NCBI GenBank assembly: GCA_035491935.1
Contig: DATJJW010000283.1
Coordinates: forward strand, 1 to 8,830
DNA: 8,830 nt
Direction of reading: 5' to 3'
Origin: DATJJW01 sp035491935
GTDB lineage: Bacteria > Pseudomonadota > Alphaproteobacteria > ATCC43930 > CGMCC-115725
Shown: piece after piece, positions 1 through 6,654 of the stretch
How the letters are laid out: every line of letters starts with the position of its first letter
How positions within the stretch are numbered: the stretch's first letter is position 1
Program-made: the position numbers and the translations under genes
The notes under the pieces: model-generated
Database searches by the model: none
The model's input: the letters and a program-made list of their open reading frames with translations, nothing else
Told to the model about the DNA's origin: nothing

Positions 1-291
1 GAAGGCGCCGATCGTGTACCCGTCCGGAGCCGACCGGGCGACCCGTTCCGCGCCGATGATGCCGGAGGCGCCGTCCTGGTTCTCCGACACGATCGAGACG
101 CCCAGGCTCTTCGCCATCTCCGGCGCGACGAGACGCGCGACGTTGTCGACGGCGCTGCCCGCCGCCAGCGGGATGATCATGGTGATCGTCTTGTCCGGAT
201 ACGCCGCCAACGCGCTTGTGGAATAGATCATTCCGGCGGCGGCCAGGCCACCGAATACCCAGGTGGCACTACGCCGCATCAGTTTCTTCAT
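1..291 (-). CDS. TctC/Bug-family tripartite tricarboxylate transporter receptor (N-terminal part, cut by window edge)
   Basis: Periplasmic solute-binding protein of the TTT (tripartite tricarboxylate transporter) type, which hands a carboxylate to a TctA/TctB membrane pair. The reading frame is open from ATG at 291 to the window edge, giving 97 of the usual 320 or so residues. The start has a basic n-region (KKLMRR), a hydrophobic stretch and an ALAA cleavage site near residues 29-30, so a Sec signal peptide is clear. After it comes the family's typical mature start (YPDKTITMIIPLAAGSAVD), then an ENQDGASGIIGAE segment and a PDGYTIG segment. A GGGGAG ribosome site lies 8 bases upstream. It is the last gene seen of the minus-strand operon, 53 bp after the amidohydrolase. 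No tctA or tctB is visible here; many Bug receptors are orphans. The ligand is not predictable. Confidence 0.9.
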   Translation of the reverse strand, partial: MKKLMRRSATWVFGGLAAAGMIYSTSALAAYPDKTITMIIPLAAGSAVDNVARLVAPEMAKSLGVSIVSENQDGASGIIGAERVARSAPDGYTIGAF

Positions 292-344
292 GCCCCAATC
301 TCCCCGTCTATTGTGCTTGTCTGTCGTCGCCATGACCCTGGGGC

Positions 345-1496
345 TCACAGCTTGATGCCCATCAGTTTCTGGGCATTGTCGCGGAAGATCGCGATGCGTT
401 CGGCATCCGTCAGCTTGGTGGCGTACACCCTGTCGATCGGGTGCAGCTCCCATGGAATCGGGTAGTCGGTGCCGAGCACGATCTTGTCGATACCGACCTG
501 GGAGATCAGGTACTTCAGCGCTTCCGGCGTGAACACCATGGCGTCGACATGGATATCGCGGATATAGGCGCTGGGCTCCTTCTTGAGCTTGATGGTCGGA
601 TCGCAGTTCTGCGGCGAGACCCCGCAAGGATAATCCATGCGTGCAGAATAGGAATCGACATAGCCGCCGCCATGGGCCGCCAGGATCTTGAGCTTCGGGA
701 ACTTGTCGAGCGTGCCCTGAAAGATCAGGTGTTCAAGCGCAATGGTGGTATCGAGCGGGTTGCCGATGGTGTTGGACAGCCAGCCATTGCCCTTGTAGCG
801 CTTGGCCATCTCCGGCTGCGTCTGTGGATGGATGAACAGGGTCGCGCCCAGCTCCTCGGCCTTGGCCCAGACCGGGTGGAATTGCGGGTCGGAGAAGGCG
901 GTGCCGTTGACGGTCGAGCCGATGGCGGCACCGGCCAGGCCTTGGCTTTTCATCGCCGTTTCCAGCTCCTGCGCCGCGAGGTCGGGATATTGCAGCGAGA
1001 GCGAGGCGAAGGCGGAGAAACGCTTGGGATAAGCCGCGCGCAGTTCGGCAAAATGCTGGTTGTGGATCTTGCAGATGGCGCCGGCGGTCTCGCGATCCTT
1101 GCCGTACCAATAGGGGTTGATCGACAGCACCTCCATGTCGATGCCCATATTGTCCATGGCGGTCAGGCGCCGCTGCACCTCCGTATGGTCGTCGGCCGGG
1201 ATGAACATCTCGTCCACGCCCTTGACCGGCGGCAGCACATGTTTCGCGTCGTCGCCCATGAGCTTGATCGCGTCATGGAAATAGCAGTGGGAATGCATGT
1301 CGATGGTGCGGATGCGCTTGCCCTTGACCATGACCGGCAGATGATGCCTGGGCGCCAGATTCGTGCTGCCCGTTGCACCCGCCGCATTGCCTCCAGCGGC
1401 GCCGGCCGCAGCGCGTGCCGCGTCCTGCAGTCCGCAGGTACAGAACACCAGGCCGCCGGCCGCCGCACCCTTCAGAAACCCTCTCCGCGTGGTCAT
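345..1496 (-). CDS. Tat-exported amidohydrolase, ACMSD-type (amidohydrolase family 2)
   Basis: Metal-dependent TIM-barrel hydrolase or decarboxylase of the aminocarboxymuconate-semialdehyde decarboxylase (COG2159) type, 383 residues. Metal and active-site residues are visible: D66-M-H68-S-H70 at the first strand, H223 in FIHPQ, H275 in AAHGGG, and D344 in LGTDYP. The N-terminus TTRRGFLKGAAAGG is a twin-arginine signal (R4, R5) followed by an Ala/Gly-rich stretch to about residue 45, so the folded enzyme is probably exported. The start at 1496 is preferred over an upstream ATG at 1538: it puts the Tat motif at the very N-terminus and has a GGGGGAAGG ribosome site just upstream. Neighbours are gabD (102 bp upstream) and the Bug receptor downstream. 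Family members decarboxylate or hydrolyse aromatic-acid or ring-cleavage intermediates. The substrate here is unknown. An external enzyme next to a periplasmic receptor suggests it may act before uptake. Confidence 0.88.
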   Translation of the reverse strand: MTTRRGFLKGAAAGGLVFCTCGLQDAARAAAGAAGGNAAGATGSTNLAPRHHLPVMVKGKRIRTIDMHSHCYFHDAIKLMGDDAKHVLPPVKGVDEMFIPADDHTEVQRRLTAMDNMGIDMEVLSINPYWYGKDRETAGAICKIHNQHFAELRAAYPKRFSAFASLSLQYPDLAAQELETAMKSQGLAGAAIGSTVNGTAFSDPQFHPVWAKAEELGATLFIHPQTQPEMAKRYKGNGWLSNTIGNPLDTTIALEHLIFQGTLDKFPKLKILAAHGGGYVDSYSARMDYPCGVSPQNCDPTIKLKKEPSAYIRDIHVDAMVFTPEALKYLISQVGIDKIVLGTDYPIPWELHPIDRVYATKLTDAERIAIFRDNAQKLMGIKL

Positions 1497-1533
1497 GTCG
1501 CCTTCCCCCCGTTTGTTGTTCTTTTCCACGGTG

Positions 1534-1564
1534 CCCACGCCCGGTCTTTGCGTCCGGACGTGGG
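1534..1564 (-). repeat. Inverted repeat in the spacer between gabD and the amidohydrolase gene
   Basis: CCCACG (1534-1539) and CGTGGG (1559-1564) form a 6-bp stem with a 19-base loop. Inside it the palindrome CGTCCGGACG (1551-1560) offers another pairing. It sits in the 102-bp spacer after the gabD stop. There is no T-run on the minus strand after it, so an intrinsic terminator is unlikely; an mRNA processing or stability hairpin, or chance in GC-rich DNA, are the alternatives. Confidence 0.25.
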
Positions 1565-1598
1565 GTCTTCGACAGGCTGAATTCGGTCCCCGCCGGGC

Positions 1599-3053
1599 TC
1601 AGCCCATCCCACCAAGGCACAGGTATTTGATCACCAGGTAGTCATCCATGCCGTAATGAGAGCCTTCGCGGCCGAGCCCCGATTGCTTGACGCCGCCGAA
1701 GGGCCCAACCTCGTTGGAAATGAGGCCGGTATTGATGCCGACGATGCCGTATTCCAACGCCTCGGCCACTCGCCAGACGCGAGCGATGTCGCGGCTGTAG
1801 AAATATCCGGCCAGGCCAAACTCGGTGGCATTGGCCAGCTTGACCACCTCTTCTTCCGTCTTGAAGCGGAACAAGGGCGCCAGCGGCCCGAACGTCTCCT
1901 CGCGCGCCACCTTCATCTCGGTGGTGGCACCGACCAGCACGGTCGGCTCGAAGAAGGTGCCGCCCAGCTTGTGCCGCTTGCCGCCCAGCAGCACCTTGCC
2001 GCCCTTGGCCAGCGCGTCGGCGATATGGTCCTCGACCTTATCGATCGCGGCATGCTCGATCAGCGGTCCCTGATCGACACCGGCCTCCGCGCCATTGCCG
2101 ACCTTGAGGCGCGAGACCGCGGCGACCAGCTTGTCGGCGAAGACGTCATAGACGCCGTCCTGGACATAGATGCGATTGGCGCAGACGCAGGTCTGGCCGG
2201 CATTGCGATATTTCGACGTGATGGCGCCGGCCACCGCCGCGTCGATATCGGCGTCGTCGAAGACGATGAAGGGCGCATTGCCGCCCAGTTCCAGCGACAT
2301 CTTCTTGATGGTCGGCGCGCATTGCTGCATCAGCAGCCGGCCGATCTCGGTCGAGCCGGTGAAGGATAGCTTGCGCACGGTCGGATTGCCGGTCATCTCG
2401 CCGCCGATGGCGGGGGCATCGCCGGTGACGACGCTGAACACGCCCTTCGGCATGCCCGCGCGCTCGGCCAGCACCGCCAGGGCCAATGCGGAAAGCGGCG
2501 TGCTCTCGGCCGGCTTGACCACGATCGGGCAACCGGCAGCGAGCGCCGGTCCCACCTTGCGCGTGATCATCGCGGCCGGGAAGTTCCACGGCGTGATCGC
2601 GGCGCAGACGCCGATCGGCTCCTTGGTCACGATAATGCGCTTGTCGGCGGCCGGGCTCTGCAGCGTGTCGCCGGCGACACGCTTGCCTTCTTCGGCGAAC
2701 CATTCGAGGAAAGAGGCGGCATAGGCGATCTCGCCGCGAGATTCGGCCAAGGGTTTGCCCTGCTCGGTGGTCATGAGCAGCGCCAGATCCTCGGCATTCT
2801 CCAGCAGCAGATCGTTCCAGCACCGCAGGATGGCGGCGCGCTCCTTGGCCGTCTTGCGCCGCCATGGCCCCCAGGCCTGGTCGGCGGCGGCGATCGCGCG
2901 GCGTGTCTCGGCGGCGCCCATATTGGGTACGGATGCCACGACCTCGTTCGTTGCAGGGTTCAGGACGTCGAAGGTCGAGCCGTTATCGGCATCGCACCAG
3001 ACGCCGTCGATGAAGGCCTGCCGGCGCAGAAGTTCGGGATCTTTCAGTCGCAT
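1599..3053 (-). CDS. gabD: Succinate-semialdehyde dehydrogenase (NAD(P)+), aldehyde dehydrogenase superfamily
   Basis: Cytoplasmic enzyme that oxidises succinate semialdehyde to succinate. The 484-residue product resembles E. coli GabD along its whole length as I recall that sequence, including the N-terminus (MRLKDPELLRRQAFIDG) and the segments AASFLEWFAEEGKR, ITPWNFPAAMITRK and RNAGQTCVCANR. Key residues: N157 (PWNF), K180 (KPAE), the FTGST nucleotide-binding turn (231-235), general base E255 (LELGGN), catalytic C289 with C291 two residues on, and E386 and F388 in EETFGP. The start at 3053 is chosen over an upstream in-frame ATG at 3167 because it matches the family N-terminus and has GGGAGG upstream. 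The extra 38 residues of the longer form look non-coding and would overlap the preceding gene's end. It lies 73 bp after the Ldh-type gene. Related semialdehydes such as glutarate semialdehyde are possible substrates. Confidence 0.93.
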   Translation of the reverse strand: MRLKDPELLRRQAFIDGVWCDADNGSTFDVLNPATNEVVASVPNMGAAETRRAIAAADQAWGPWRRKTAKERAAILRCWNDLLLENAEDLALLMTTEQGKPLAESRGEIAYAASFLEWFAEEGKRVAGDTLQSPAADKRIIVTKEPIGVCAAITPWNFPAAMITRKVGPALAAGCPIVVKPAESTPLSALALAVLAERAGMPKGVFSVVTGDAPAIGGEMTGNPTVRKLSFTGSTEIGRLLMQQCAPTIKKMSLELGGNAPFIVFDDADIDAAVAGAITSKYRNAGQTCVCANRIYVQDGVYDVFADKLVAAVSRLKVGNGAEAGVDQGPLIEHAAIDKVEDHIADALAKGGKVLLGGKRHKLGGTFFEPTVLVGATTEMKVAREETFGPLAPLFRFKTEEEVVKLANATEFGLAGYFYSRDIARVWRVAEALEYGIVGINTGLISNEVGPFGGVKQSGLGREGSHYGMDDYLVIKYLCLGGMG

Positions 3054-3069
3054 GTCATGATCCTCCCGT

Positions 3070-3082
3070 ATTCCCGGGGAAT
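3070..3082. repeat. Short dyad upstream of the gabD ribosome site
   Basis: ATTCCC-G-GGGAAT is a perfect 6-bp inverted repeat around one base, just upstream of the gabD ribosome site in the 73-bp spacer. It could be a small operator or chance. A TACAAT on the minus strand (3095-3100) resembles a -10 box but has no fitting -35. Confidence 0.2.
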
Positions 3083-3126
3083 ATCCCCCCGAAGATTGTA
3101 CCTGGGGGCCATCATCCCAGAGGTGA

Positions 3127-4197
3127 TCAGCGTCGCGCCAGCGTCTCGATGCCGAGCTGGCCGGCAAGCTGGTCGAGTTCGGCGATCAGGGCCGGCGGCA
3201 GCGGGATGCCCTTGACCGCGTACTCGCTCCGGCGCAGATGGCTCTGCTCGCCCGGCAGCCAGATACGGTCGACATTGGGCAGGCGTTCGGCATTGCGGAT
3301 GTCGCGTGCCACCGTGTCGACCGCGTGCTTGAAATCTTCCGGCGCGCCGAAGGCCTTGAGGTCGATGACCAGGATCGCCTGGCCGGTATTGGTCGGCGTG
3401 ATGTGGTCGAGATTGAAGTCGACGACGTCGCGGCCCATCGCGGCACCCTGCAGCGTGCCGGCAAGCAGGCCCACCACCAGTGCCAGCCCATAGCCCTTGT
3501 GGCCGCCGATCGGCAGCAGGAAGCCTTCGTTCGAGCGGTTGGGGTCGAGCAGCGGCTTGCCCTGGCGGTCGATCATCCAGCCTTCCGGCATCATCTCACC
3601 GCGTTTCGCCTTGGCCTTGACCTTGCCATAGGCCGCGACCGTGGTCGCCATGTCCAGAACCACTGCCGGCTCGCTGCCGGCCGGGATGCCGACCGCGATC
3701 GGGTTGGTCGACAGCAGCATGTCCATGCCACCCCAGGGCGGCAAATGATTGGCGTTGCCGACGGCGAAATAGAGCCCGATCATGTCATGCTCGATCGGCA
3801 TGCGGGCATAGAGCGAGGCGGGGCCGGCATGGTTGCTGGCCCTCGCGCCGACCCAGGCGACGCCGGCTGTCCTGGCCTTCTCGATCGCGAGCTTGGCGGC
3901 ATAGGACATCACCAGATGACCCATGCCATTGTCGCCATCGACCACGGCCATGGCGGCGCGCTCGGTCGCGATACGGATGTTCGGCCGGACATTGATGCCG
4001 CCGGTGCCGATGCGCTTCAGGTATTGCGGCAGGCGGATGACGCCATGACCGTCGGAGCCCTGCAGATCGGCCTCGGCCATCAGGTGGGCCACCGTGCCGG
4101 CGTCGCCTTCGGGCAATCCCGCCTTGCGCATCGCCGCGCCGATGAAGGTTTCCAGCGCCGCGACGTCGACCAATACCGATTTGCTATCTTGTGCCAT
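3127..4197 (-). CDS. Ldh_2 family NAD(P)-dependent oxidoreductase (malate/L-lactate dehydrogenase type)
   Basis: 356-residue oxidoreductase of the Ldh_2 (MDH2/YlbC/AllD/ComC-like) family, which interconverts 2-hydroxyacids and 2-oxoacids (malate, lactate, sulfolactate, ureidoglycolate) or reduces cyclic imino acids. Family marks: GSDGHGVIRLPQYL with H51 and R55, ARASNHAGPASLYA with catalytic-region H123, LSTNPIAVGIPAG, VVLDMATTVAAYGKV with D182, and GGHKGYGLALVVGLLAG with H233. The start MAQDSKSV at 4197 is chosen because the 29 residues upstream are not family-like and would run toward the promoter region; GGCGGA lies a few bases before it. The usual HSHG is SDGHG here, keeping the second His. 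It is the first gene of the leftward operon, divergent from the LysR gene. Probably cytoplasmic, making the oxoacid or hydroxyacid intermediate of the pathway. The exact substrate is unknown. Confidence 0.88.
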   Translation of the reverse strand: MAQDSKSVLVDVAALETFIGAAMRKAGLPEGDAGTVAHLMAEADLQGSDGHGVIRLPQYLKRIGTGGINVRPNIRIATERAAMAVVDGDNGMGHLVMSYAAKLAIEKARTAGVAWVGARASNHAGPASLYARMPIEHDMIGLYFAVGNANHLPPWGGMDMLLSTNPIAVGIPAGSEPAVVLDMATTVAAYGKVKAKAKRGEMMPEGWMIDRQGKPLLDPNRSNEGFLLPIGGHKGYGLALVVGLLAGTLQGAAMGRDVVDFNLDHITPTNTGQAILVIDLKAFGAPEDFKHAVDTVARDIRNAERLPNVDRIWLPGEQSHLRRSEYAVKGIPLPPALIAELDQLAGQLGIETLARR

Positions 4198-4245
4198 GAT
4201 CCGCCATGTAGGTGCGCTGCTTGCCGCCGCGTCTCGTGGGTCTTG

Positions 4246-4265
4246 AATGCCGCGCATTGCAATGC
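4246..4265. promoter_or_regulatory. Palindrome cluster AATGC/GCATT, candidate second operator
   Basis: GCATTGCAATGC (4254-4265) is a perfect 12-bp palindrome. Its left half also pairs with AATGC at 4246-4250 across a 3-base spacer. This gives three alternating AATGC/GCATT half-sites, with AATCG following. It lies about 15-35 bp downstream of the start predicted from the leftward promoter below, where a repressor would block transcription. Confidence 0.4.
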
Positions 4266-4286
4266 AATCGTAGCGCGAGGGCACGA

Positions 4287-4315
4287 CTTTAGTGTCCGCC
4301 TGAAACTACGTCCAA
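4287..4315 (-). promoter_or_regulatory. Candidate promoter of the leftward operon
   Basis: On the minus strand a TTGGAC -35 (4310-4315) is followed after 17 bases by CTAAAG (4287-4292) as a poor -10. The start would be near 4280, leaving a leader of about 83 bases before the Ldh-type gene. A weak -10 is usual for promoters that need an activator. The 19-bp dyad nearby would be centred at about -63, the usual site for an LTTR activator. Predicted by eye only. Confidence 0.35.
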
Positions 4316-4333
4316 TACCCGTTTGTTTTATAG

Positions 4334-4352
4334 CCATATCAGATTGATATGG
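4334..4352. promoter_or_regulatory. LysR-type regulator binding site (T-N11-A dyad)
   Basis: CCATATCA-GAT-TGATATGG is a perfect inverted repeat with 8-bp arms and a 3-base spacer. Its core TATCAGATTGATA fits the LTTR consensus T-N11-A. It lies in the divergent spacer, 28 bp before the LysR start codon, so binding could both activate the leftward operon and repress the regulator's own gene. Confidence 0.65.
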
Positions 4353-4380
4353 GATGAGGGATACGAGGAACGCCGCCGCC

Positions 4381-5328
4381 ATGGATCTGCGCGCGCTGAA
4401 ATACTTCGTCGCCATCGCCGACGCCGGCAGCCTGACCGCGGCGGCCAGGGCGATCGCCGTGGCGCAGCCGGCGTTGAGCCGGCAACTGCGCGAGCTGGAG
4501 CACGATCTGGGCGTCCAGCTCCTGCACCGCAATTCACGGGGGGTGCGGCTGACCCAGGCTGGCGCCACGCTCTATGAGTCGGCCTACCGCATCCTGGCCG
4601 ACGCGCAGCGGGTGCGCGAGCAGCTTACCGGCCAGCGCCAGGCGGAGCAGGCGAGCGTGGTGCTGGGCACTTCGCCGACATTGGCGCGCCTGCTGGTGCC
4701 CGGCGTGTTCGCGCGCAGCCAGCGACCCTTGAGCGGGCTGCGGCTGACGGTGCGCGAGGCCTTCACGCCGGTGCTTCTGGACTGGCTGGAGAAAGGGGTG
4801 GTCGATCTTGCGGTCGTGACCAATCCGGAGCAGGGCAGGGCGATCACCACCCACGCCCTGCTGGGCGAGCCCTTTGCCGTGATATCGCCGGTGTCGAAGC
4901 GCATGGCGCCAACCATCTCGCTGGAGCAGTTGGCGCGCATCCCGCTGCTGGTCACGACCTTCCATCACAGCATCATCGAGCAGCAGCTGGCTCCGCTGGG
5001 CGGGCATCTCGAGGTGCAGGCGCGCATCGATTCCGTCGACGCCATCCACGAGCTGGTGCTGCGCGGTCATGGCTCGACGCTGATGCCGGTCTCGGTCTTC
5101 AAGGAGCCGCGCGTCCGACGTCTCGTCACCATGTCCGAGGTTTCGGGCGTGCAGCTCAACCGCCTGCTGGTCATGGCGACACGGCTGGGGCGTGAGGAGA
5201 ATCCGGCGCTCTCCATGCTGAAGGACATGGTCATTGCCGAGCTGTCGGAGCTGACACAGGCCGGCATGTTCAACTTCGCCCTGGCCCGTGCGCGGCCCTC
5301 CGTCATCTCGGCCGCCGATCTTGGTTAG
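4381..5328 (+). CDS. LysR-type transcriptional regulator
   Basis: DNA-binding regulator of 315 residues, a normal LTTR length. The winged helix-turn-helix fills residues 1-60 (MDLRALKYFVAIADAGSLTA, then AQPALSRQLRELEHDLGVQL and the wing NSRGVRLTQAG). A linker helix and the two-lobed effector domain follow from about residue 90; the effector is not predictable. The start at 4381 gives the classic LTTR N-terminus and has GAGGAA 10 bases upstream. An in-frame ATG at 4354 would add nine residues but has no ribosome site. It diverges from the four-gene catabolic operon with a dyad between them, the standard LTTR layout, so it most likely senses a pathway substrate or intermediate. The cupin gene downstream on the same strand has its own promoter. 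Confidence 0.93.
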   Translation: MDLRALKYFVAIADAGSLTAAARAIAVAQPALSRQLRELEHDLGVQLLHRNSRGVRLTQAGATLYESAYRILADAQRVREQLTGQRQAEQASVVLGTSPTLARLLVPGVFARSQRPLSGLRLTVREAFTPVLLDWLEKGVVDLAVVTNPEQGRAITTHALLGEPFAVISPVSKRMAPTISLEQLARIPLLVTTFHHSIIEQQLAPLGGHLEVQARIDSVDAIHELVLRGHGSTLMPVSVFKEPRVRRLVTMSEVSGVQLNRLLVMATRLGREENPALSMLKDMVIAELSELTQAGMFNFALARARPSVISAADLG

Positions 5329-5365
5329 GTCCGAGTCGGCCTCTTTAGTGTTTTCCCGCCTCGTC

Positions 5366-5394
5366 TTGACCGGCGTGCAATGAGGCTCCTATCT
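5366..5394 (+). promoter_or_regulatory. Promoter of the cupin gene
   Basis: TTGACC (5366-5371), a 17-base spacer and CTATCT (5389-5394). This is close to the alphaproteobacterial housekeeping pattern CTTGAC/CTATAT. The start would fall near 5401, giving a leader of about 40 bases with GGGAG before the ATG. Assigned by eye. Confidence 0.5.
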
Positions 5395-5441
5395 GACGGG
5401 GTTCAATCAGCCGTTACCGACAATATCTCGGGAGTAGAAGC

Positions 5442-5912
5442 ATGCAGGTCCGCAGGGTGGTCACCGGTCACAAGCCCAATGGCGATGCCACGGTCATTAT
5501 CGACGAGATGTCCAGCGACATCGTCCATGCCCGTCAGGGCGCCACGTTCTGCAATGTCTGGTCGTCGCCGTTTCCGGTCGACAATGACGACGAGACCGAC
5601 GGTGCCAAGCAGATCGTCGGCACGGCCATGAAGGGCCGCTCGGTGTTCCGTCTCGTCGAATACCAGCCGGGCGTGCTGCCGCGCAATCACCGCACGGATT
5701 CGATCGATTACGCCATCGTCATATCCGGCGAGATCCATATGGAGCTCGACAAGGGCGAGGTCGTGGCGCTGAAGGCCGGCGACGTGCTGGTCCAGCGCGG
5801 CACGATTCACAATTGGGAGAACAGGGGCGGCGTACCTTGCGTCATCGCCTTCGTGCTGATCGACGCGCCAGCCGCCAAGGTCGCCGGCGCCGAGATGCAC
5901 GCCACCGGCTGA
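5442..5912 (+). CDS. Cupin-domain protein with HRTDSIDY motif
   Basis: Small single-domain beta-barrel protein of 156 residues with a cupin core at about 65-140. Motif 1 is modified: N-H83-R-T-D86-S-I-D89-Y leads into VISGEI, so the usual HxH pair is reduced to one His with nearby Asp residues. Motif 2, VQRGTIHNWENRG, keeps H123 and N127 but has Gln where Pro is usual. I recognise this HRTD-type pattern as a recurrent cupin subgroup of unknown function, so the change is probably a family trait. The start at 5442 has GGGAG 7 bases upstream. Residues 15-60 may form an extra N-terminal beta region. It follows the LysR gene by 113 bp and may belong to the same regulon, though its promoter looks independent. 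Cytoplasmic; substrate and metal unknown. Confidence 0.85.
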   Translation: MQVRRVVTGHKPNGDATVIIDEMSSDIVHARQGATFCNVWSSPFPVDNDDETDGAKQIVGTAMKGRSVFRLVEYQPGVLPRNHRTDSIDYAIVISGEIHMELDKGEVVALKAGDVLVQRGTIHNWENRGGVPCVIAFVLIDAPAAKVAGAEMHATG

Positions 5913-5919
5913 TCAGCCG
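5906..5919. repeat. 14-bp palindrome containing both convergent stop codons
   Basis: CGGCTGATCAGCCG is a perfect palindrome. Its centre TGATCA is the TGA stop of the cupin gene followed at once by the TGA stop (read as TCA) of the alkA-type gene. As RNA it gives a 5-bp stem with a GATC loop on either strand. There is no T-run, so it is a poor intrinsic terminator. Confidence 0.6.
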
Positions 5920-6572
5920 ACCTCCAGGGAAGCGGCAGGCGCGGGCGGGACGATCAGCCCGCGCTTGACCCCGGTGTAATAGGCCCAGAGCAGATGGGCG
6001 GCGACCCCGCGAAAGGGGCGCCAGGCCTCGGCCCGGGCATAGAGCGCCTTTTCCGTGAGTCGTATCGCGGCACCATCGGCCATGCGCAAGCCCTCTTGCA
6101 GCGCCAGGTCGCCGGCCGGGAACAGGTCGGTTCGCCCCTCGCAGCCCATGAGATAGGCTTCGGCCGTCCAGCGGCCGATGCCCTTGATCGCGATCAGCTT
6201 GGCGACCGCCTGGAGATCGTCGAGTTCGCGCAAAGCGACGAAGTCGATCGCGCCGCAGGCTTCGGCCTCGGCCACCGCGTGGACATAGCGCGCCTTGGGG
6301 CCGGAAAGGCCGAAGCCCTTCAGCGTCTCGATATCGCAGCCGAGGATGCTGGCCGAGTCGACGGTGCCGAGCCCCGCTTCCAGCCGTTTCCAGATCGCAA
6401 TGGCCGAGGCGACCGAGACCTGCTGCTCCAGCACCAGCTTGATCAGTTCGGCGAAGCCCGAAGGTTTGGTGCGCCAAGCGAAGGGCGGGGTCGCGGCATG
6501 GGCCACGGCGAGGCCCGGGTCGAGAAGGCCGAGGGCAGCGCGTGCCGCCTCGATCTGTTCGGCCGTATGCAT
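5913..6572 (-). CDS. alkA: DNA-3-methyladenine glycosylase II, AlkA type (HhH-GPD superfamily)
   Basis: Base-excision repair enzyme that removes alkylated purines such as 3-methyladenine. The 219-residue product is the short form lacking the N-terminal extra domain of E. coli AlkA. The segment LEQQVSVASA is near residues 48-57, the helix-hairpin-helix LIAIKGIGRWTAEAYLM is at 126-142, and the catalytic aspartate is D155 in FPAGDLALQ. The C-terminal WRPFRGVAAHLLWAYY (184-199) matches the AlkA pattern. The start at 6572 has AGGA about 12 bases upstream, which is weak. The gene ends directly against the cupin gene's stop and diverges from the Rid gene across 177 bp. An O6-alkylguanine transferase gene lies about 1.3 kb away, so the area carries two branches of alkylation repair. 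A perfect 7-bp inverted repeat lies 31-51 bp before its start. Confidence 0.92.
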   Translation of the reverse strand: MHTAEQIEAARAALGLLDPGLAVAHAATPPFAWRTKPSGFAELIKLVLEQQVSVASAIAIWKRLEAGLGTVDSASILGCDIETLKGFGLSGPKARYVHAVAEAEACGAIDFVALRELDDLQAVAKLIAIKGIGRWTAEAYLMGCEGRTDLFPAGDLALQEGLRMADGAAIRLTEKALYARAEAWRPFRGVAAHLLWAYYTGVKRGLIVPPAPAASLEVG

Positions 6573-6603
6573 GGTCAGTTGAGTTCCTGTTCCTTGATCT
6601 AAG

Positions 6604-6623
6604 GCATTTCTAACGCGAAATGC
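6604..6623. promoter_or_regulatory. Inverted repeat upstream of alkA, candidate operator
   Basis: GCATTTC-TAACGC-GAAATGC is a perfect inverted repeat with 7-bp arms and a 6-base spacer, 31-51 bp upstream of the alkA start. The size and position suit a dimeric regulator. A related CATTT...AAATG pair lies upstream of ogt (7801-7817). I see no convincing promoter boxes beside it. Confidence 0.4.
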
Positions 6624-6654
6624 ATCGTGCGGGAGTCGGCATTCGCGTCCTTAC

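Noticed and set aside
14..226. Short plus-strand open frame at the left edge
   Set aside because: It is antisense to the Bug receptor, whose signal peptide and family motifs are unmistakable.
441..1580. Plus-strand open frame of 379 codons antisense to the amidohydrolase gene
   Set aside because: It is a mirror frame of a clear enzyme gene in GC-rich DNA; its Arg/Gly/Asp-rich translation shows no domain.
1656..2369. Plus-strand open frame of 237 codons inside gabD
   Set aside because: Antisense shadow of a full-length, well-conserved GabD; composition is not protein-like.
3095..3100. TACAAT as an internal promoter for gabD
   Set aside because: No acceptable -35 at 16-18 bases; gabD is more simply transcribed from the upstream operon promoter.
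3054..3167. 38-codon N-terminal extension of GabD
   Set aside because: GabD proteins begin at MRLKD-like residues, the ribosome site is before 3053, and the extension overlaps the upstream gene.
3238..4347. Plus-strand open frame of 369 codons antisense to the Ldh-type gene
   Set aside because: Same GC-driven mirror effect; no ribosome site and no recognisable domain.
5310..5354. GGCCG...CGGCC hairpin with T-rich tail as terminator of the LysR gene
   Set aside because: Only a 5-bp stem across a 22-base loop and an interrupted T-run; too weak to annotate.
6582..6596. GTTC repeats (GTTCCTGTTC) resembling an alphaproteobacterial LexA box upstream of alkA
   Set aside because: The LexA box needs GTTC-N7-GTTC; here the two GTTC are only 2 bases apart.
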